A program made the translations under genes and the position numbers. Below are positions 28,187 through 28,220 of a stretch of 28,220 bases of DNA, piece after piece. Each line of letters starts with the position of its first letter. Positions within the stretch are counted from its first letter, which is position 1. The stretch is from an uncultured beta proteobacterium (GTDB lineage: Bacteria > Pseudomonadota > Gammaproteobacteria > Burkholderiales > Burkholderiaceae), in contig CAIYZI010000075.1 in assembly GCA_903930665.1 (NCBI GenBank), forward strand, positions 1-28,220. The letters are read 5' to 3'. The notes under the pieces are model-generated. The model was not told the DNA's origin, searched no databases, and saw nothing but the letters and a program-made list of their open reading frames with translations.

Positions 28187-28220
28187 TAATATCATTTAGC
28201 TGGTCCTCTCATATACTTAA

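Noticed and set aside
27929..28195. 88-residue minus-strand frame at the right end
   Set aside because: It is antisense to the small membrane protein with a strong SD; its composition is that of a shadow frame.
1..28220. CRISPR array, insertion sequence, integrase or attachment site
   Set aside because: No regularly spaced direct repeats with unique spacers, no transposase or integrase motifs and no att-like duplication were seen; the only clear repeats are in the fibre genes.

Overview
This window is part of the genome of a tailed double-stranded DNA phage (or an intact prophage). Its head and packaging genes are of the P22/Sf6 podovirus type: coat, scaffold, a ~700-residue portal, a large terminase and an Sf6-like small terminase, in packaging order on the minus strand. 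The sequence is moderately AT-rich by eye and Shine-Dalgarno sites are strong. An Erf-type annealing protein sits beside an SSB-like protein, and there is a YdaS/Cro-like regulator. Together these fit a proteobacterial, probably gammaproteobacterial, host, but nothing here names the host. There is no integrase, tRNA, DNA polymerase or helicase in the window, so lifestyle cannot be decided from it.

Layout. 1-6467 (minus): coat protein (C-terminus off the left edge), scaffold, portal, TerL, TerS and a small zinc-ribbon protein. 6546-8478 (plus): a consensus promoter followed by eight small, tightly coupled early-type genes, including a ribbon-helix-helix DNA-binding protein, ending in a 138-residue protein with a TQT motif. 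8475-13793 (minus): a long run of some 18 small genes with many 4-bp ATGA overlaps, several of them tiny membrane peptides or zinc ribbons, plus a winged-helix replication-initiator-like protein and a 238-residue proline- and acid-rich protein of unusual composition. 13794-13923: a divergent promoter/operator region. 13924-16806 (plus): a Ser-rich protein, the Cro/YdaS-like regulator, Erf, the SSB-like protein and small membrane or coiled-coil proteins. 16839-18327 (minus): coiled-coil protein, lysozyme-like protein, a small acidic protein and a VRR-NUC nuclease. 18329-27941 (minus): small Lys-rich proteins and a large block of tail fibre, glycine-rich adhesin and other probable surface proteins with internal repeats. 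28028 onward (plus): a small membrane protein.

How it works together. Early plus and minus transcripts leave the 13.8 kb switch region. The minus one makes the replication initiator and accessory proteins, the plus one makes the recombination proteins. The same palindrome type (TTACA-N6-TGTAA) overlaps the -10 boxes of the switch promoter and of the erf promoter, which suggests a single repressor controls both. Late genes make the head, the packaging motor, the tail fibres and the lysis proteins.

Most unusual observations: (i) three accessory proteins with eukaryotic-looking short linear motifs (an LC8-like TQT motif, a C-terminal basic NLS-like motif with SP/TP sites, and a 14-3-3-like RSxSxP motif); (ii) a shared operator defining a two-promoter regulon; (iii) a compact three-way-junction inverted-repeat element and a second structured leader upstream of the replication gene; (iv) recurrent hairpins that present AAGGAT in the loop, several of them at start sites, as expected for CsrA-type control; (v) a near-perfect parS-like site at 27972-27987.
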